In this document: in pieces, positions 8,595 to 19,071 of the stretch
Numbering within the stretch: position 1 is the first letter of the stretch
How the letters are laid out: the number at the start of each line of letters is the position of its first letter
Assembly (NCBI GenBank): GCA_009692305.1
Contig: SHZK01000002.1
Span: 62,001-126,000, forward strand
DNA: 64,000 nucleotides
Direction of reading: 5' to 3'
Source of the DNA: Gammaproteobacteria bacterium
GTDB lineage: Bacteria; Pseudomonadota; Gammaproteobacteria; Pseudomonadales; Pseudohongiellaceae
Made by a program: the position numbers and the translations under genes
Notes under the pieces: model-generated
Told to the model about the DNA's origin: nothing
Database searches by the model: none
The model's input: the letters and a program-made list of their open reading frames with translations, nothing else

Positions 8595-9290
8595 ATGAAG
8601 ATTCTGATTGTTGAAGACGAGAAAAAAACCGGCGAGTACCTGCGGCGCGGCCTCACCGAATCCGGCTTTATTGTCGATTGGGTCCAAAACGGGCTGGATG
8701 GTGAACACCTGGCCAGAACCGAAACTTACCAACTCATCATTCTTGACGTAATGCTGCCGGATATTAACGGCTGGCAAGTTATCGCTTCGTTACGGGAGAA
8801 CGGCGTTGATGTGCCGGTACTCTTTCTCACAGCCAAAGACAGTGTCGAGGATCGGGTAAAGGGATTGGAGCGCGGCGCTGATGACTATCTGGTCAAACCC
8901 TTCGCGTTTACCGAGTTGCTGGCGCGCGTGCGCTCGCTGCTGCGCCGCGGCACTTCGACCGCGGCGAGCAATATATTGCAAGTTGCCGATCTGGTACTAA
9001 ACCTGCCAGCCCGGCAAGCGATCCGCTCCGGGCAACGCATCATGCTCACGAACAAGGAATTTTCCCTGCTCGAATTACTCATCCGAAAAAAAGGGGAGGT
9101 GCTGCCACGTTCGCTCATTGCATCCCAGGTGTGGGACATGAATTTTGACAGTGACAGCAATGTGATTGATGTAGCCATTCGACGGCTGCGCTCCAAGATA
9201 GATGAACCCTACGCAGTAAAACTGATTCACACGGTGCGCGGCATGGGCTACAAACTGGAGGCTCTCGATGACAGCTCACACACTCAGTAG
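8595..9290 (+). CDS. copR: OmpR-family heavy-metal response regulator
   Basis: 231 residues. The receiver domain has the acidic pair in VEDE (about residues 7-9), the phospho-acceptor D51 in LIILDVMLP and the conserved Lys in DYLVKPF. The C-terminal winged helix carries [12 protein letters not shown] and the recognition segment [15 protein letters not shown]. The subfamily features ([16 protein letters not shown]) match CusR/CopR/IrlR. ATG 8595 is chosen because MKILIVEDE begins there; the open frame upstream is noise. It overlaps copS by 23 bp and probably controls copAB and itself through the dyad at 8479-8505. Confidence 0.92.
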   Translation: MKILIVEDEKKTGEYLRRGLTESGFIVDWVQNGLDGEHLARTETYQLIILDVMLPDINGWQVIASLRENGVDVPVLFLTAKDSVEDRVKGLERGADDYLVKPFAFTELLARVRSLLRRGTSTAASNILQVADLVLNLPARQAIRSGQRIMLTNKEFSLLELLIRKKGEVLPRSLIASQVWDMNFDSDSNVIDVAIRRLRSKIDEPYAVKLIHTVRGMGYKLEALDDSSHTQ

Positions 9291-10695
9291 CGCACGACCC
9301 GCGTCGCTGGCCACACGTGTCACCGTGTTTGTCGGCATAACAACTACCTTGTGTTTGATTGTACTGGGACTGGTCGTGCAGCGCTCTATCGAAGCGCATT
9401 TCTTGCAGCAGGATACCAGTGAGTTGCAAGTGGTCGCTGACGCCGTGCGCGAAACCGTGGCATCCCTCAATGGCGCAACCGCCACTCCGGAATTACAGCA
9501 ATCGCTGGAACACGCCGTTTCCGGCCATCACGCGATTTATTTTTTGGTCACTGATGCGATGGGCAAGACCATATATGCCACTCCCGGTGCCGACCTGACC
9601 AGCGTGGCGCAATCCCAGCCTCTGGTCCCGCGCATCGATACCGAAACGGTGTACAGCTGGACAGCCAATGGCACCAACTACCGCGGCGCTGCCATAGCGC
9701 TGACGCCGACTTCAAATGGTTCAGTTGCTGGCACTGCCGGCACCGGTACTCTGGTGGTGGCTACCTCCATCGATTTCCATCTCGAATTTATGTCCAGCTT
9801 TTACCGCAATCTGTGGGCAGTGGTTGTCGGTATCAGTTTGTTCTCAATTCTGGCGGCATGGCTGTCGGTACATCAGGGTCACTCACCGCTGCGACAGGTC
9901 AGCAAGCAGATCCGCGACACCAGTTCCGACAAACTGCACCTGCGCCTGGATACGACGCAAGTGCCAATCGAACTGGTTGATCTGGTATCCGCCTTTAACG
10001 ATATGCTGCAGCGCATGGAAGATGTGTTCAGTCGACTATCGAATTTTTCCGCAGACATTGCCCATGAACTGCGCACGCCGATTACCAACATCATTACGCA
10101 AACCCAGGTGTCGCTGGGACAGACTCGTAACGTCGAGGTGTATCAAGAGATCCTCTATTCCAATCTCGAGGAATATGAGCACATGGCGGCAATGATCAAC
10201 GATATGCTGATGCTGGCGAAAACTGAGAGTGGATTGCTGGAACCCACATTTGTTGAAGTGGATCTTGGCAGCGAAATACAGGATTTATTCGACTTCTTCA
10301 GCGCCTGGTCAGAAGAGAATCAGGTAAGTCTCGAATTGGTTGGAGAGAGTATTCAAGTGCAGTGTGACCGCTCCATGATGAAACGTGCGCTGAGCAACCT
10401 GCTGTCGAATGCCATTCGTCATGCTGCCAAAAACAGTGTGGTGAAAGTGATTATCGAAACTCAGCAAAACACCAGCCGCATAATTGTGGAAAATACCGGC
10501 TCGACTATTCCAGCGGAACAACTGTCGAAAATATTCGACCGGTTCTATCGCGGCGATCCTTCCAGACAGCGCCGCGGTGACGGCGCCGGGCTCGGACTTG
10601 CTATCGTAAAATCCATAGTACAAGTGCATGGCTGGGAAATAGGTGTAACGTCCAGCGCGGGAGTGACACGATTTACGCTAACGATTCCTGCGTAA
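9268..10695 (+). CDS. copS: Heavy-metal sensor histidine kinase
   Basis: 475 residues at the inner membrane. Transmembrane helices at about 16-38 and 174-196 flank a periplasmic sensor domain. They are followed by a HAMP segment, the H-box [15 protein letters not shown] (His near 264), an N-box [13 protein letters not shown] and a G-box [13 protein letters not shown]. The arrangement and the [14 protein letters not shown] phrasing fit the CusS/CopS heavy-metal kinases, which sense periplasmic Cu or Ag and phosphorylate the cognate CopR. Its start lies inside the copR end, so the two are translationally coupled. It is intact. Confidence 0.9.
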   Translation: MTAHTLSSARPASLATRVTVFVGITTTLCLIVLGLVVQRSIEAHFLQQDTSELQVVADAVRETVASLNGATATPELQQSLEHAVSGHHAIYFLVTDAMGKTIYATPGADLTSVAQSQPLVPRIDTETVYSWTANGTNYRGAAIALTPTSNGSVAGTAGTGTLVVATSIDFHLEFMSSFYRNLWAVVVGISLFSILAAWLSVHQGHSPLRQVSKQIRDTSSDKLHLRLDTTQVPIELVDLVSAFNDMLQRMEDVFSRLSNFSADIAHELRTPITNIITQTQVSLGQTRNVEVYQEILYSNLEEYEHMAAMINDMLMLAKTESGLLEPTFVEVDLGSEIQDLFDFFSAWSEENQVSLELVGESIQVQCDRSMMKRALSNLLSNAIRHAAKNSVVKVIIETQQNTSRIIVENTGSTIPAEQLSKIFDRFYRGDPSRQRRGDGAGLGLAIVKSIVQVHGWEIGVTSSAGVTRFTLTIPA

Positions 10696-10766
10696 CACTT
10701 TAGTGAACTGCATCAATCGATCAGATTCAGTGCGAGTCAGAAACGGATAAGCTGTCAAACAGCGCC

Positions 10767-10803
10767 CAAAACTTTCCACCCGTCAGCGTTCAAAAGTTTC
10801 CAC
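10767..10803. repeat. IS21 terminal-region direct repeats
   Basis: CAAAACTTTCCAC (10767-10779) and CAAAAGTTTCCAC (10791-10803) differ at one base and are spaced 24 bp apart, at the 3' side of istB. IS21 elements typically carry multiple short end repeats bound by IstA, so these probably mark the surviving end. Confidence 0.55.
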
Positions 10804-12675
10804 TTTTTCAGTCTTGCGAACCCGCTTCTTGCGGTGTTTAAATCGGTAGGAATCGTTGCCGGTTTCCAGAATATCGCAGTCGTGCGTTACTCTATCTAGC
10901 AGTGCTGTGGTCATCTTGGCATAGCCAAAAACCTGTACCCATTCTCCAAATGACAGATTGGTCGTTATGATCAGCGAGGTTTTTTCGTAGAGGTGGCTAA
11001 TCAGATGAAACAACAGCGCACCACCGGAGGCTGGAAAAGGCAAATAACCCAGCTCATCGATAATCACCGCATCCATCAAGCACAGTTGTTTGGCAAGGTT
11101 TCCGACCTTTCCCAGCATTTTTTCACGCTCCAAGTGGTTCACCAAATCCACCGCATTGAAGAATCGCAATCGCTTGCCGTGATGGATAGCGGCTACCTCT
11201 ATGGCGGTGGCGAGATGGGTTTTGCCAGTGCCAGTGCCGCCCACAAGAATTAGATTGTTTGCGGTGTCCATGAAAGTGGCGCTAGTGAGTTGTTCGATCA
11301 TCGCTTGCGACAAGGGTGTTTCGGCCCAGTCGAAGCCGACTAAATCACGGTGGATAGGAAAGCGAGCGGCCTTGCGTTGATAGCGCAGGCTTTTGAGTTG
11401 ACGGGCGATGTGTTCGGCGGCAATCAACCTCTCCATCCAGACTTCAGGGCGATGGGTTTGTTTGGGCTTCTCGGCTTGCAGTTCACTCCATGCCGTGCAG
11501 TTGCAAGGTTTTGAGTTGGAGGCTGTGATCAATGGACATAGTTGTCTCCCCCTCAAGCTGTCGTAACGCTGGCAATCGGCGATGGGTTCGTGGCATAACA
11601 AGATGCCGTCCGGCAGGTCGATTAAGGCGCTAGGGATACTCGGAGCGATGAGCCGGCGCAGCTCGTTCAGAACAACGGCGGCTCTAATAATGCCGGTCTC
11701 TAACGCGAGCGCACAGGCCATTTCCAGCGCCTCCAAACCCGCTTCACCGGCCAGTAGTAACAGCTCAACAAAGGCACTATCACCCTTAGGCTGCGTAAGA
11801 AGGCGGTCGCGCACCAGCACAATCGCAGGCGGCAAATCCCAGTTCACAAAGGGAGCGCCGTTGCGTAAGGCCCCTGGCTTTTTCTCAAGGATGGGCAAGT
11901 AATGCCACGGATCACAGACCAGTTGATCACGACCAAACACGCGAGCATGGACCGCAATCACCTCGCCTTGCGCCACTAGGCGGACTTGTTCAGCGTTGAT
12001 GCGCACCGAAACGGCTTGCCCCGCATAACACGCCGGCACGCTGTAACGGTTGCGATCCACCCGTACCAAACAGGTTGATGACACCCGCAGCATCTGTTCG
12101 ACATAACCATCAAAGCGCGCGTGACTCGGGCGCAACAGTGGTTGCTCATCGGCAAAGCACTCAGCGATACAGCGCTCGGTTTGGGTGGGATGTTGGCGTT
12201 GCGCCAACTCGGTACAACGACTGGCCAGCCAGGTATTGAGCGCTGCAAACGAGTCGAAACGCGCCAGCGGGGTAAACAGCCATTCGCGCACATTGCCCAC
12301 TTGGTTCTCGACCTGCCCTTTCTCCCAACCTGACGCGGGCGTGCAAGCCACGGGTTCAAACTGGTAATGGTTCGCCAACGTTAAAAAGCGACGATTAAAT
12401 TGCCGCGCCTTACCCACCAGGACCGCATCCACTACGGTTTTGAGGTTGTCGTAAATCAACCGCGCCGGCACGCCGCCAAAATAGTCAAAGGCACAGCAAT
12501 GTGCCTCCAATACCATCTCCTGCCTCTCGCGGGGATAAGCCACCACAAACATCCGCCGGCTATACGCCATACGAAAGTGCGCCACCTTAATCGTCTGCAT
12601 CATACCGCCAATCTCTACCAGCTCTTGGCTCCAATCAAACTGGCAGGCATCCCCTGGCGCAAATACAAGCGGCAC
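10783..12675 (-). pseudogene. IstA (5'-truncated) fused in frame to IstB
   Basis: Residues about 1-370 are the C-terminal part of the IS21 transposase IstA. The integrase core is visible with D in CQFDWSQE, D in LIYDNLKT and E in [13 protein letters not shown], but about 100 N-terminal residues are gone. The rest is the AAA+ helper IstB (Walker [12 protein letters not shown], Walker [12 protein letters not shown]). Normally these are separate overlapping genes. Here the proper istB start appears to be ATG 11539 in another frame ([17 protein letters not shown]), which hits TGA at 11483-11485, while the fused frame resumes with [10 protein letters not shown] small indel in 11485-11505 has therefore merged the frames and destroyed the normal IstB start. 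Probably inactive. Confidence 0.72.
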
Positions 12676-12691
12676 AAAGGCGTCGGTTAAT

Positions 12692-13087
12692 CTGGGGCGG
12701 TGCCTGTATTCAACCCAACGATTCCACTCTGATTCAGAACGCCAGTTTGCAGTGTTACTTGAGAATGAAAAAGATGAACTAAAGTGGTTTAAACCAGCGG
12801 AACGACATTTTCAGATTCGTTTCAGTCATGATGCGCCTCCCTATGAGCCAGACTTTGTGGTCGAAACAAAAAACACAAAATACCTTTGTGAGCCCAAACG
12901 GGCAGACCAGATCAACTCTGAAGAAGTACAGGCCAAAGCGAGAGCTGCAATAAAGTGGTGCGAGTATGCAAGCGCGCATGAAATCGAAAATAAAGGTAAG
13001 CCCTGGAAGTATTTGCTGATTCCCCATGATGCGATTACAGCTACAGCAACGTTGCAAGGATTGGAATCGAAATACACATTGAAATAG
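12692..13087 (+). pseudogene. Type III restriction enzyme Res subunit, C-terminal fragment
   Basis: About 131 residues remain. [20 protein letters not shown] leads into a PD-(D/E)xK-like nuclease motif YEPDFVVETKNTKYLCEPKRA, where D, E and K sit in the expected order. The helicase part and the partner methylase are absent. The fragment begins exactly at the IS21 remnant, so insertion followed by deletion is the likely cause. GTG 12752 would open a 111-residue frame, but homology clearly starts upstream of it. Not expected to act as a restriction enzyme. Confidence 0.65.
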
Positions 13088-13145
13088 CAACTGGTGTTTT
13101 AACGGTGCGCGAGTATGTAAACAGTGGTTCAGAATCCTTCAATTT

Positions 13146-13244
13146 CTACACCACCACAAACTGTCCCATCGTGCCACCGTCCTCGTGTTCCAGGATGTGG
13201 GAGTGATACCAGAACGTACCGGCGAATTGCGCTTGCTCGACATT
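13146..13244 (-). pseudogene. Multicopper oxidase C-terminal remnant
   Basis: A 32-codon relic ending at TAG 13146-13148 reads …AQFAGTFWYHSHILEHEDGG followed by TMGQFVVV. The HSHILEHED string is the last copper-binding motif of CotA/laccase-like multicopper oxidases (HCHxxxHxxxGM), with Ser where the type 1 Cys would be. Nothing upstream is recognisable. It is unrelated to the end of the local copA, which reads HCHLLFHMDAGM, so it is not a simple duplicate of it. Confidence 0.6.
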
Positions 13245-13286
13245 TATCCGACACTGTCCCCATCCCGTTCCTGGATGTGAATTAAA

Positions 13287-14549
13287 ATGAAACTCCTTAT
13301 CGATAATGCTAATAAAATCTATGTGCTACTGCTTGCCGTAATGTTCAATGTTACTGCGTTCGCCGCCGCTGACGAGGCTGGCCAGGCGCTGGTAACACGC
13401 TTCTGGGAGGCGAGTGACGCGGCCGAACGGGAGGCCGCAAGTGCTGCTTTGAAAGGTGCCGCCACTGATATCAATACGCTGTATCGCTGGCTGCAGGCAG
13501 GGCCCACTTACACAGCAGCGGCCGGTGAGAGCCGACACGAGGGTGCACGGGCAGCGGCCGACGGCACCTTGTTCCGTTATGTATATATAGTGCCAGCAAG
13601 CTACGATCCGGCCCGCAGTTATCCGGTGGAATTCATGCTTCATGGTGGCGTCAGTCGCCCGGCCTGGGTCGCGGGCGGTGAATGGTGGCGACGGGGCTAT
13701 GATGAGTATCGCGAACTGGAGCAGATCACTGTGATGCCGGCATCCTGGGAAGACAACTTCTGGTGGCAGGATAGCCAGGCGGAGAATCTGCCCGCGATCC
13801 TGCGCAGCATCAAACAGAGCTATAACGTGGATGATAACCGCGTCTATTTAAGCGGGGTGTCTGATGGTGGCACTGGCGTCTACTTCTTCGCGTTCAAGCA
13901 ACCCACGGAATGGGCCGCGTTCATGCCCTACATCGGCCACCCCGGCGTGCTGCGCAATGCCCAGAGTGGCGGCGGTCATGCCTTGTATTTTGAGAACCTG
14001 ATGCATAACCCCTTGTTTATTGTTAACGGTGAGAACGATCCGCTGTATCCGGCCGCTTCAGTAACACCTTTTATCGACATCTTGAAAGGCGCCAATATCA
14101 AGCATGAATTCACCGTGATTGCGGACGGCGGTCATAACACCAACTGGATGCCCGCTGAGTTACCGCGAATCAATGCGTTCAAGGCGGCGAATGTGCGCGA
14201 CCCGCTGCCAGACAGCCTGATCTGGGTTGCCGACAATGACCAGCGCTATAACCGCAATGCCTGGATTCGAGTGGATGCATTGGCAGACTCGGGGCGTCCC
14301 GGTTTGCTGCAAGTGGAGCGCGTGGGCAATCAGTTCACGGTGAAGGCAGAACGCGTGGCTGCATTCAGCCTGTTGCTGAATCCTGATGAAGTGAACTTAA
14401 ATGAGTTGGTTACTGTGAACGTGAATGGCGCGATGCTGTTCAACGGCCAGGTGTTGCAGGATGCGAACACACTCTTGCGCTACGCCGCCAATGAACTGGA
14501 CCGGTCACAATTGTTCACGGCGGAGCTGCGCTTGCAGGTACCGAATTAA
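13287..14549 (+). CDS. Secreted alpha/beta hydrolase (esterase/PHB-depolymerase-like)
   Basis: 420 residues beginning with a signal peptide (YVLLLAVMFNVTAFAAADE). After a helical region of about 80 residues comes an alpha/beta-hydrolase fold: strand VEFMLHGGV (oxyanion side), nucleophile elbow GVSDGG (Ser near 190), acid in NGENDPLYP and histidine in ADGGHNTNW. A C-terminal beta-rich tail of about 100 residues follows. The substrate is unknown; the dienelactone/polyester esterase group fits best. The flanks are a multicopper oxidase relic and a decayed exported protein, so no operon context helps. The frame is intact and looks functional. Confidence 0.75.
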   Translation: MKLLIDNANKIYVLLLAVMFNVTAFAAADEAGQALVTRFWEASDAAEREAASAALKGAATDINTLYRWLQAGPTYTAAAGESRHEGARAAADGTLFRYVYIVPASYDPARSYPVEFMLHGGVSRPAWVAGGEWWRRGYDEYRELEQITVMPASWEDNFWWQDSQAENLPAILRSIKQSYNVDDNRVYLSGVSDGGTGVYFFAFKQPTEWAAFMPYIGHPGVLRNAQSGGGHALYFENLMHNPLFIVNGENDPLYPAASVTPFIDILKGANIKHEFTVIADGGHNTNWMPAELPRINAFKAANVRDPLPDSLIWVADNDQRYNRNAWIRVDALADSGRPGLLQVERVGNQFTVKAERVAAFSLLLNPDEVNLNELVTVNVNGAMLFNGQVLQDANTLLRYAANELDRSQLFTAELRLQVPN

Positions 14550-16810
14550 TCAAGGTCCCGGCAGCACCGGTATTAAGGTCGCCTGTAATGGGGTAAACCG
14601 AATCGGGATTGATTCCGGCAGATAGATTGCCTGCAGATCATAGAAGTCAGTACCTATCTACAAGTTGTTGATGCGCAGCACTCCCGTCTGATCATAGTCT
14701 GCCACAAACGCTGGCTGCAGCGCTGGATCCAGATCCGCATACGATACAATTTCCAGCGCCAGTGGTCCGTTTAGTGTAATGCGCAACTCGGCGCTGATCA
14801 GACCGCCATCCCACAGGCGCAGGAAAGGCAGGGCAATAATAGTACCGGTAATACTCGGTCGCGCATTCAAGTCGAGCGGAACTGTTGGCGCCACGCCAGG
14901 TACTCGCCCCAGCACGCTGTCACACACGGTACTGCCGATATTGGCCAGAATGAAGTTCGCGAATACGGGCAGGCACATGGCAGACTCGAGCTGTGCCATC
15001 CCGTTCACTGTTACCATTTCATGATAGTAGCCTGCGCCATTCAGATTTGGCGGAGTGTTATCTATCTGGATGCGATAGTTGAATGCGAGGCCGGCACCGG
15101 GTGCCAGCGCATCGATGAAACAAGTTAACGTTCCCGGCTTCTGTTCGGCATTGCCGATCTGGATGCCAACACTCGTCTGGTTACTACCCAGAATGCGACA
15201 GGCTGGATCGGAGATTTCATACACCTGCGTTTCATTGCTCACCAAGCCACCAGCAAGATGCTCGAAGGATATATCCAGATTTTCCAGCATTTCACCCGAT
15301 ACATTTGTTATGCTGACCTGGATCTCCGTGAACTCGCCGAACAGCGCAACAGAGTCAACCGGAGTCTGCACTATTTCCAGATCGTAATTCAGACTCGCTG
15401 AAACAGTAGTACGGTTCGGTAGCGACTCTGGTGCTGCTGGAAATGCAGAGGGAGTAATGGCACTCACCAGATGGCGCGTTTTATTCAGAGAGTAAACCGC
15501 ATCTGCGCCCTGGGCGATATTGTTGCGATCCACACCGCAGGCCACGCTCTTGCAGAATGTGAGCGGATTGGAGAAGCGGTTCAATATTTCTGCCTGACCG
15601 AACAGATTGGCGCCCGGCTGTGCGGTCGCAGTGACAAAGAGGTCGGTGACACCGTAACCTGCTGAATAGCTGAAGGTGCCGCCATCAGGTGCCGCCAGTC
15701 GCGATGATACGATACCCATGTTGGTCGCCAACAGAGGCGAGATATCCATGCGGCCCAGACAGTCAGGCCCGCCATTGATCACCGACAGCATTTCACCCCG
15801 ATGCTGAACGGCACGAAAATCACCTTGCCGCCCCACCGCATTTAAGGCACCGAGCCCGCAAAATGTATCAGTGCTAGGATCCAGTGCATGCAACACAACT
15901 ACCATGTCGCCACCAGAGCCGGCAATCATCTGGTCAAGCATGGCGAAAGCAGAAACGCTGTTTGCCTGGATGGAACTCAAAAGATTTGCCAGAGTGACGT
16001 TGGTCGTCGCGTAAGGTACGGCTGCCAGTCCAGTTCCATTGAACTTGATGGCAACGTTGTTCTCCCTGAAGGTCTGGTTCGTTGCAGTGACAATCTGTGC
16101 TACCCGGCGCCCCAGCTTGCCGCCAAGATACGCGGCCGCGGCGGGTGTATATATAAACAGCACGTCGACAACTGCAGTGCACGCCAACAGTTCCTCAATC
16201 GGCGTGCCAATAGGCATCTGCATGATCGCTTCATCTATATCCGGCACACCGTTGCGATTGAAGTCGATGTCGATGTCGCGCAACAACTGAATCGTGAGAC
16301 TGGATCCACTGACTCGACTGTCGCCATCTGCCAAGCCTGCGGTTATAGCGTCCGGTTGGGTTACCGGAATTGAAGAAGTGGTTACAGCAATCTGGAAACT
16401 GTTACCAACAGTTTTGGATTTTGGACCATCGACGAAGAAGTCCAGAATTTTAGTGCTGCCTGCGGCTACGGCCGGCACCGTGCAACTGAGGGTGCGTGCG
16501 GAGCTGGTGCTGGCTTCGGTACACTCTTTATCGATGTTGCCCAGATTGACACCGCTCGGCATGGTGAGCGCAAATTGACGTCGCTCTAGGGCGCAGCCGT
16601 CGGATTAGCAATTACTATCACGAAGGGCAACAATCCAGTGACCGGATTGTCGAATACATAGCCGCGCTCGGCCCGAAACTCGATACTGGGAGATTGCGCC
16701 ACCGCCAGTTGATTGCAGGCAATAACCAGTAGCCCGCAGCCCGCCACTACAAGGCGTCGCCATGCTGGCTGGTACAGATTTTGCTCAGTGAATTTTCGCT
16801 TCAGGGGCAT
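14550..16810 (-). pseudogene. Decayed secreted reprolysin-like protein with lost zinc site
   Basis: From ATG 16810 a signal peptide (RRLVVAGCGLLVIACNQLAVAQ) precedes a DUF11-like beta domain, a calcium-type motif DIDFNRNGVPDIDEAI, and a metzincin-like domain (VDVLFIYTPAAAAYLGG … GGDMVVVLHAL … SYSAGYG … RFSNPLTF). Where relatives have HExxHxxGxxH this protein reads LLATNMGIVSSRLAAPDGG, with no zinc histidine. Lesions: a frame change between about 16575 and 16595, and TAG at 14658-14660, after which the frame stays coding-like (IGTDFYDLQAIYLPESIPIR) to TGA 14550-14552. The piece 14658-16562 is the longest single frame. It was probably an exported adhesin or protease-like protein and is now non-functional. 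Confidence 0.62.
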
Positions 16811-17091
16811 AAGTACGAGGGCGCTTTTAACACCGCAATAATTGGATAAACCCACATAGTATAGCGGGACTATCCCCCCATTTCCTTGAGTTGCCCGGGT
16901 CATAAATACAGAGTGTTTTTCCCCTTGCTGCATTCAAATCCCACTATGGCCAAACGCCATCAGCGTGCAAATTGTCTGCATAGCGCTACTGCCTAAGGCA
17001 ATTTACTCGAGCCGGATAAGCACCTATAGTTGTGCTACTTGTGCCAACCAGCACTATTGCCAATTGCCAGAAACCACAGGCTGCCGAATCC

Positions 17092-19011
17092 ATGAGTTCT
17101 ACGTCCAGTGCTGCACGAATACCTGTCCAGACCAGCCCTATATCCTGCAAGGAACTCACGCTGCGGGTACTGGTACTCGGCATCCTGTTATCAGTTGTTA
17201 TGGGCGCGGCCAATGTCTATGTGGGCCTCAAGGCCGGCATGACGGTTTCTGCCTCGATTCCTGCCGCAGTCATGGCGATGTTGCTGTTCAAGCTTTTGTT
17301 CAGGAATTCCAGCATTCTTGAGGCTAACCAGGTCCAAACCTGCGCTTCGGCCGGTGAATCACTGGCGGCCGGCGTCATCTTTACCATGCCGGCGATGGTG
17401 TTAATCGGCTTCTGGGATTCGTTCGACTTCTGGTCGGTAACAGTCATTGCCGTGACTGGCGGCCTGCTCGGAATTTTGTTCATGATTCCCATGCGCAAGG
17501 TGTTCATCCTCAACAATACTGAACTCGCCTTTCCCGAAGGCGTGGCCTGCGCGGCGGTACTGAAGTCAGGTGATGAGTCAAACACAGCGGCCGCACAGCA
17601 AGGCGAGGGACGCAATCTGTTGCTGGGCGGACTGATCGGCGCTGGTGTTGCCATTGCCGGAAAACTGTTCGGAGTAATTGCCGGCACCCTCGAAGTCGCG
17701 GCTTCGACTGGTTCGCGCATCTTCTATTTCGGGGGTGACCTGTCACCCATGCTGATAGCGATCGGCTTCATCGTGCGCCTGAATGTGGCGCTACTTATTT
17801 TCATCGGTGGCGCAATTTCCTGGTTGTTCGCAATTCCGCTACTCGGTGGCGGCGAGCTCTATCCGATCGCGCTGGATGGTGCCTACGAGATCTGGAGTAC
17901 ACAGATTCGATATGTGGGCGTCGGTGCCATGGTGCTTGGCGGCTTCGCCTCCCTGATGTCAGTGCGGCACGGATTGATCGCTGCGGTGAGGGAACTAAAA
18001 AACAATCTTGCGAACAGCAATTTATCGAAGCCCGACCTGGATCGGGATATTCCCGCCTGGGCCATACTCAGCATGGGACTGGGTTGCGTAGTGGTACTGA
18101 CTCTGGTGAACTACAGTTTCACCGGTGGTTATGGCATCACGCTGCTCTCTACTGTGGTCATGCTGGTCATGGCATTTTTCTTCACAGCGGTGGCGAGTTA
18201 CCTCGTGGGATTGGTGGGCAACTCCAACAGTCCGGTGTCCGGCATGACTATTACTGCCGTGCTGGTGGCCGGTGGCATGTTGTGGCTATTCAATTACACC
18301 GGCATGGACGCCATGGTGGCGACACTTGGCGTGGCTGCGATTGTATGTTGCGCCGCGTCCACCAGCGGCGACATATGCAATGATCTGAAGACGGGTTCGA
18401 TTGTCGGCGCTGCGCCATTTCGTCAGCAGATCATGCAAATTATTGGTGTGTTCGTCGCCGCCTTTGTCATGTCGCCAGTCTTGAATTTGCTCAACAACAC
18501 TGTCGAAGGCGGCATCGGTGGTCGCGAATTGTCGGCGCCGCAAGCGAGCCTGTTCGCATCTCTCGCTCGCGGTTTTTCCGGCGAAACGGCGCTGCCCTGG
18601 GACATGATTGCGCTCGGCGTACTCGTTGGTGCTGCCATACTGGTGGCGGATGCCATATTGAAGCGTCGCGGCACCACATTCCGCGCTCATCTGATGCCAA
18701 TCGCGGTCGGCATGTATCTACCCTTCGGCATCGCCATTCCCATCCTGATCGGCGGCATCATCGCGCATTTTCATGTTCGCGGTAGCGCTGCGCCCGATCA
18801 CGATCGGGTATTACAGCGCGGCGTATTGTTCTCGTCCGGAGTCATTGCTGGCGAAGCACTTTTGTCTGTTGGCCTGGCCTGTCTCACCGCGCTTGGCGTG
18901 CAGTCGCTGGATCCGGGACTGCCGGCCGGAGTAGTGACATTGATCTCGGTCATTACTGCAGCGGCAGTTATTGTAGCGTTCTTCAAATTAACTAAACCAC
19001 GTTTGTTATGA
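17092..19011 (+). CDS. OPT-family oligopeptide transporter
   Basis: 639 residues, strongly hydrophobic, with about 14-16 helices. The early signature is GAANVYVGLKAGMTVSASIPAAV, followed by the family's NNTELAFPEGVACAAVLKSGDE and GNSNSPVSGMTITAVL. OPT proteins move peptides or metal chelates into the cytoplasm with protons; the bacterial branch is often annotated as peptide transport without experimental proof. The ATG at 17092 is preferred to the upstream in-frame GTG at 17032, whose 20 extra residues look non-coding. No adjacent peptidase was found. Transcription appears to be monocistronic. Confidence 0.88.
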   Translation: MSSTSSAARIPVQTSPISCKELTLRVLVLGILLSVVMGAANVYVGLKAGMTVSASIPAAVMAMLLFKLLFRNSSILEANQVQTCASAGESLAAGVIFTMPAMVLIGFWDSFDFWSVTVIAVTGGLLGILFMIPMRKVFILNNTELAFPEGVACAAVLKSGDESNTAAAQQGEGRNLLLGGLIGAGVAIAGKLFGVIAGTLEVAASTGSRIFYFGGDLSPMLIAIGFIVRLNVALLIFIGGAISWLFAIPLLGGGELYPIALDGAYEIWSTQIRYVGVGAMVLGGFASLMSVRHGLIAAVRELKNNLANSNLSKPDLDRDIPAWAILSMGLGCVVVLTLVNYSFTGGYGITLLSTVVMLVMAFFFTAVASYLVGLVGNSNSPVSGMTITAVLVAGGMLWLFNYTGMDAMVATLGVAAIVCCAASTSGDICNDLKTGSIVGAAPFRQQIMQIIGVFVAAFVMSPVLNLLNNTVEGGIGGRELSAPQASLFASLARGFSGETALPWDMIALGVLVGAAILVADAILKRRGTTFRAHLMPIAVGMYLPFGIAIPILIGGIIAHFHVRGSAAPDHDRVLQRGVLFSSGVIAGEALLSVGLACLTALGVQSLDPGLPAGVVTLISVITAAAVIVAFFKLTKPRLL

Positions 19012-19071
19012 TCCATGCAGCCTCGGCCAACATGATGCTGACACAAGCGCCGGATCAGTCATTGCATTGAT

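Larger units (their letters stand above)
10753..12690 (-). mobile_element. IS21-family insertion sequence remnant
   Basis: The element holds the istA catalytic region and istB on the minus strand and, at its 3' side, IS21-like internal end repeats (10767-10803). The istA N-terminal helix-turn-helix region and the opposite IS end are missing. Sequence at about 12690 switches directly into a type III restriction gene on the plus strand, with [14 protein letters not shown] in one strand facing [15 protein letters not shown] in the other. No target duplication could be identified because the upstream end is gone. Boundaries are approximate to about 10 bp. Confidence 0.75.

Noticed and set aside
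10783-13087. A functional defence island (helper ATPase plus restriction subunit)
   Set aside because: The ATPase is IstB of an IS21 element and the restriction gene is only a C-terminal fragment.
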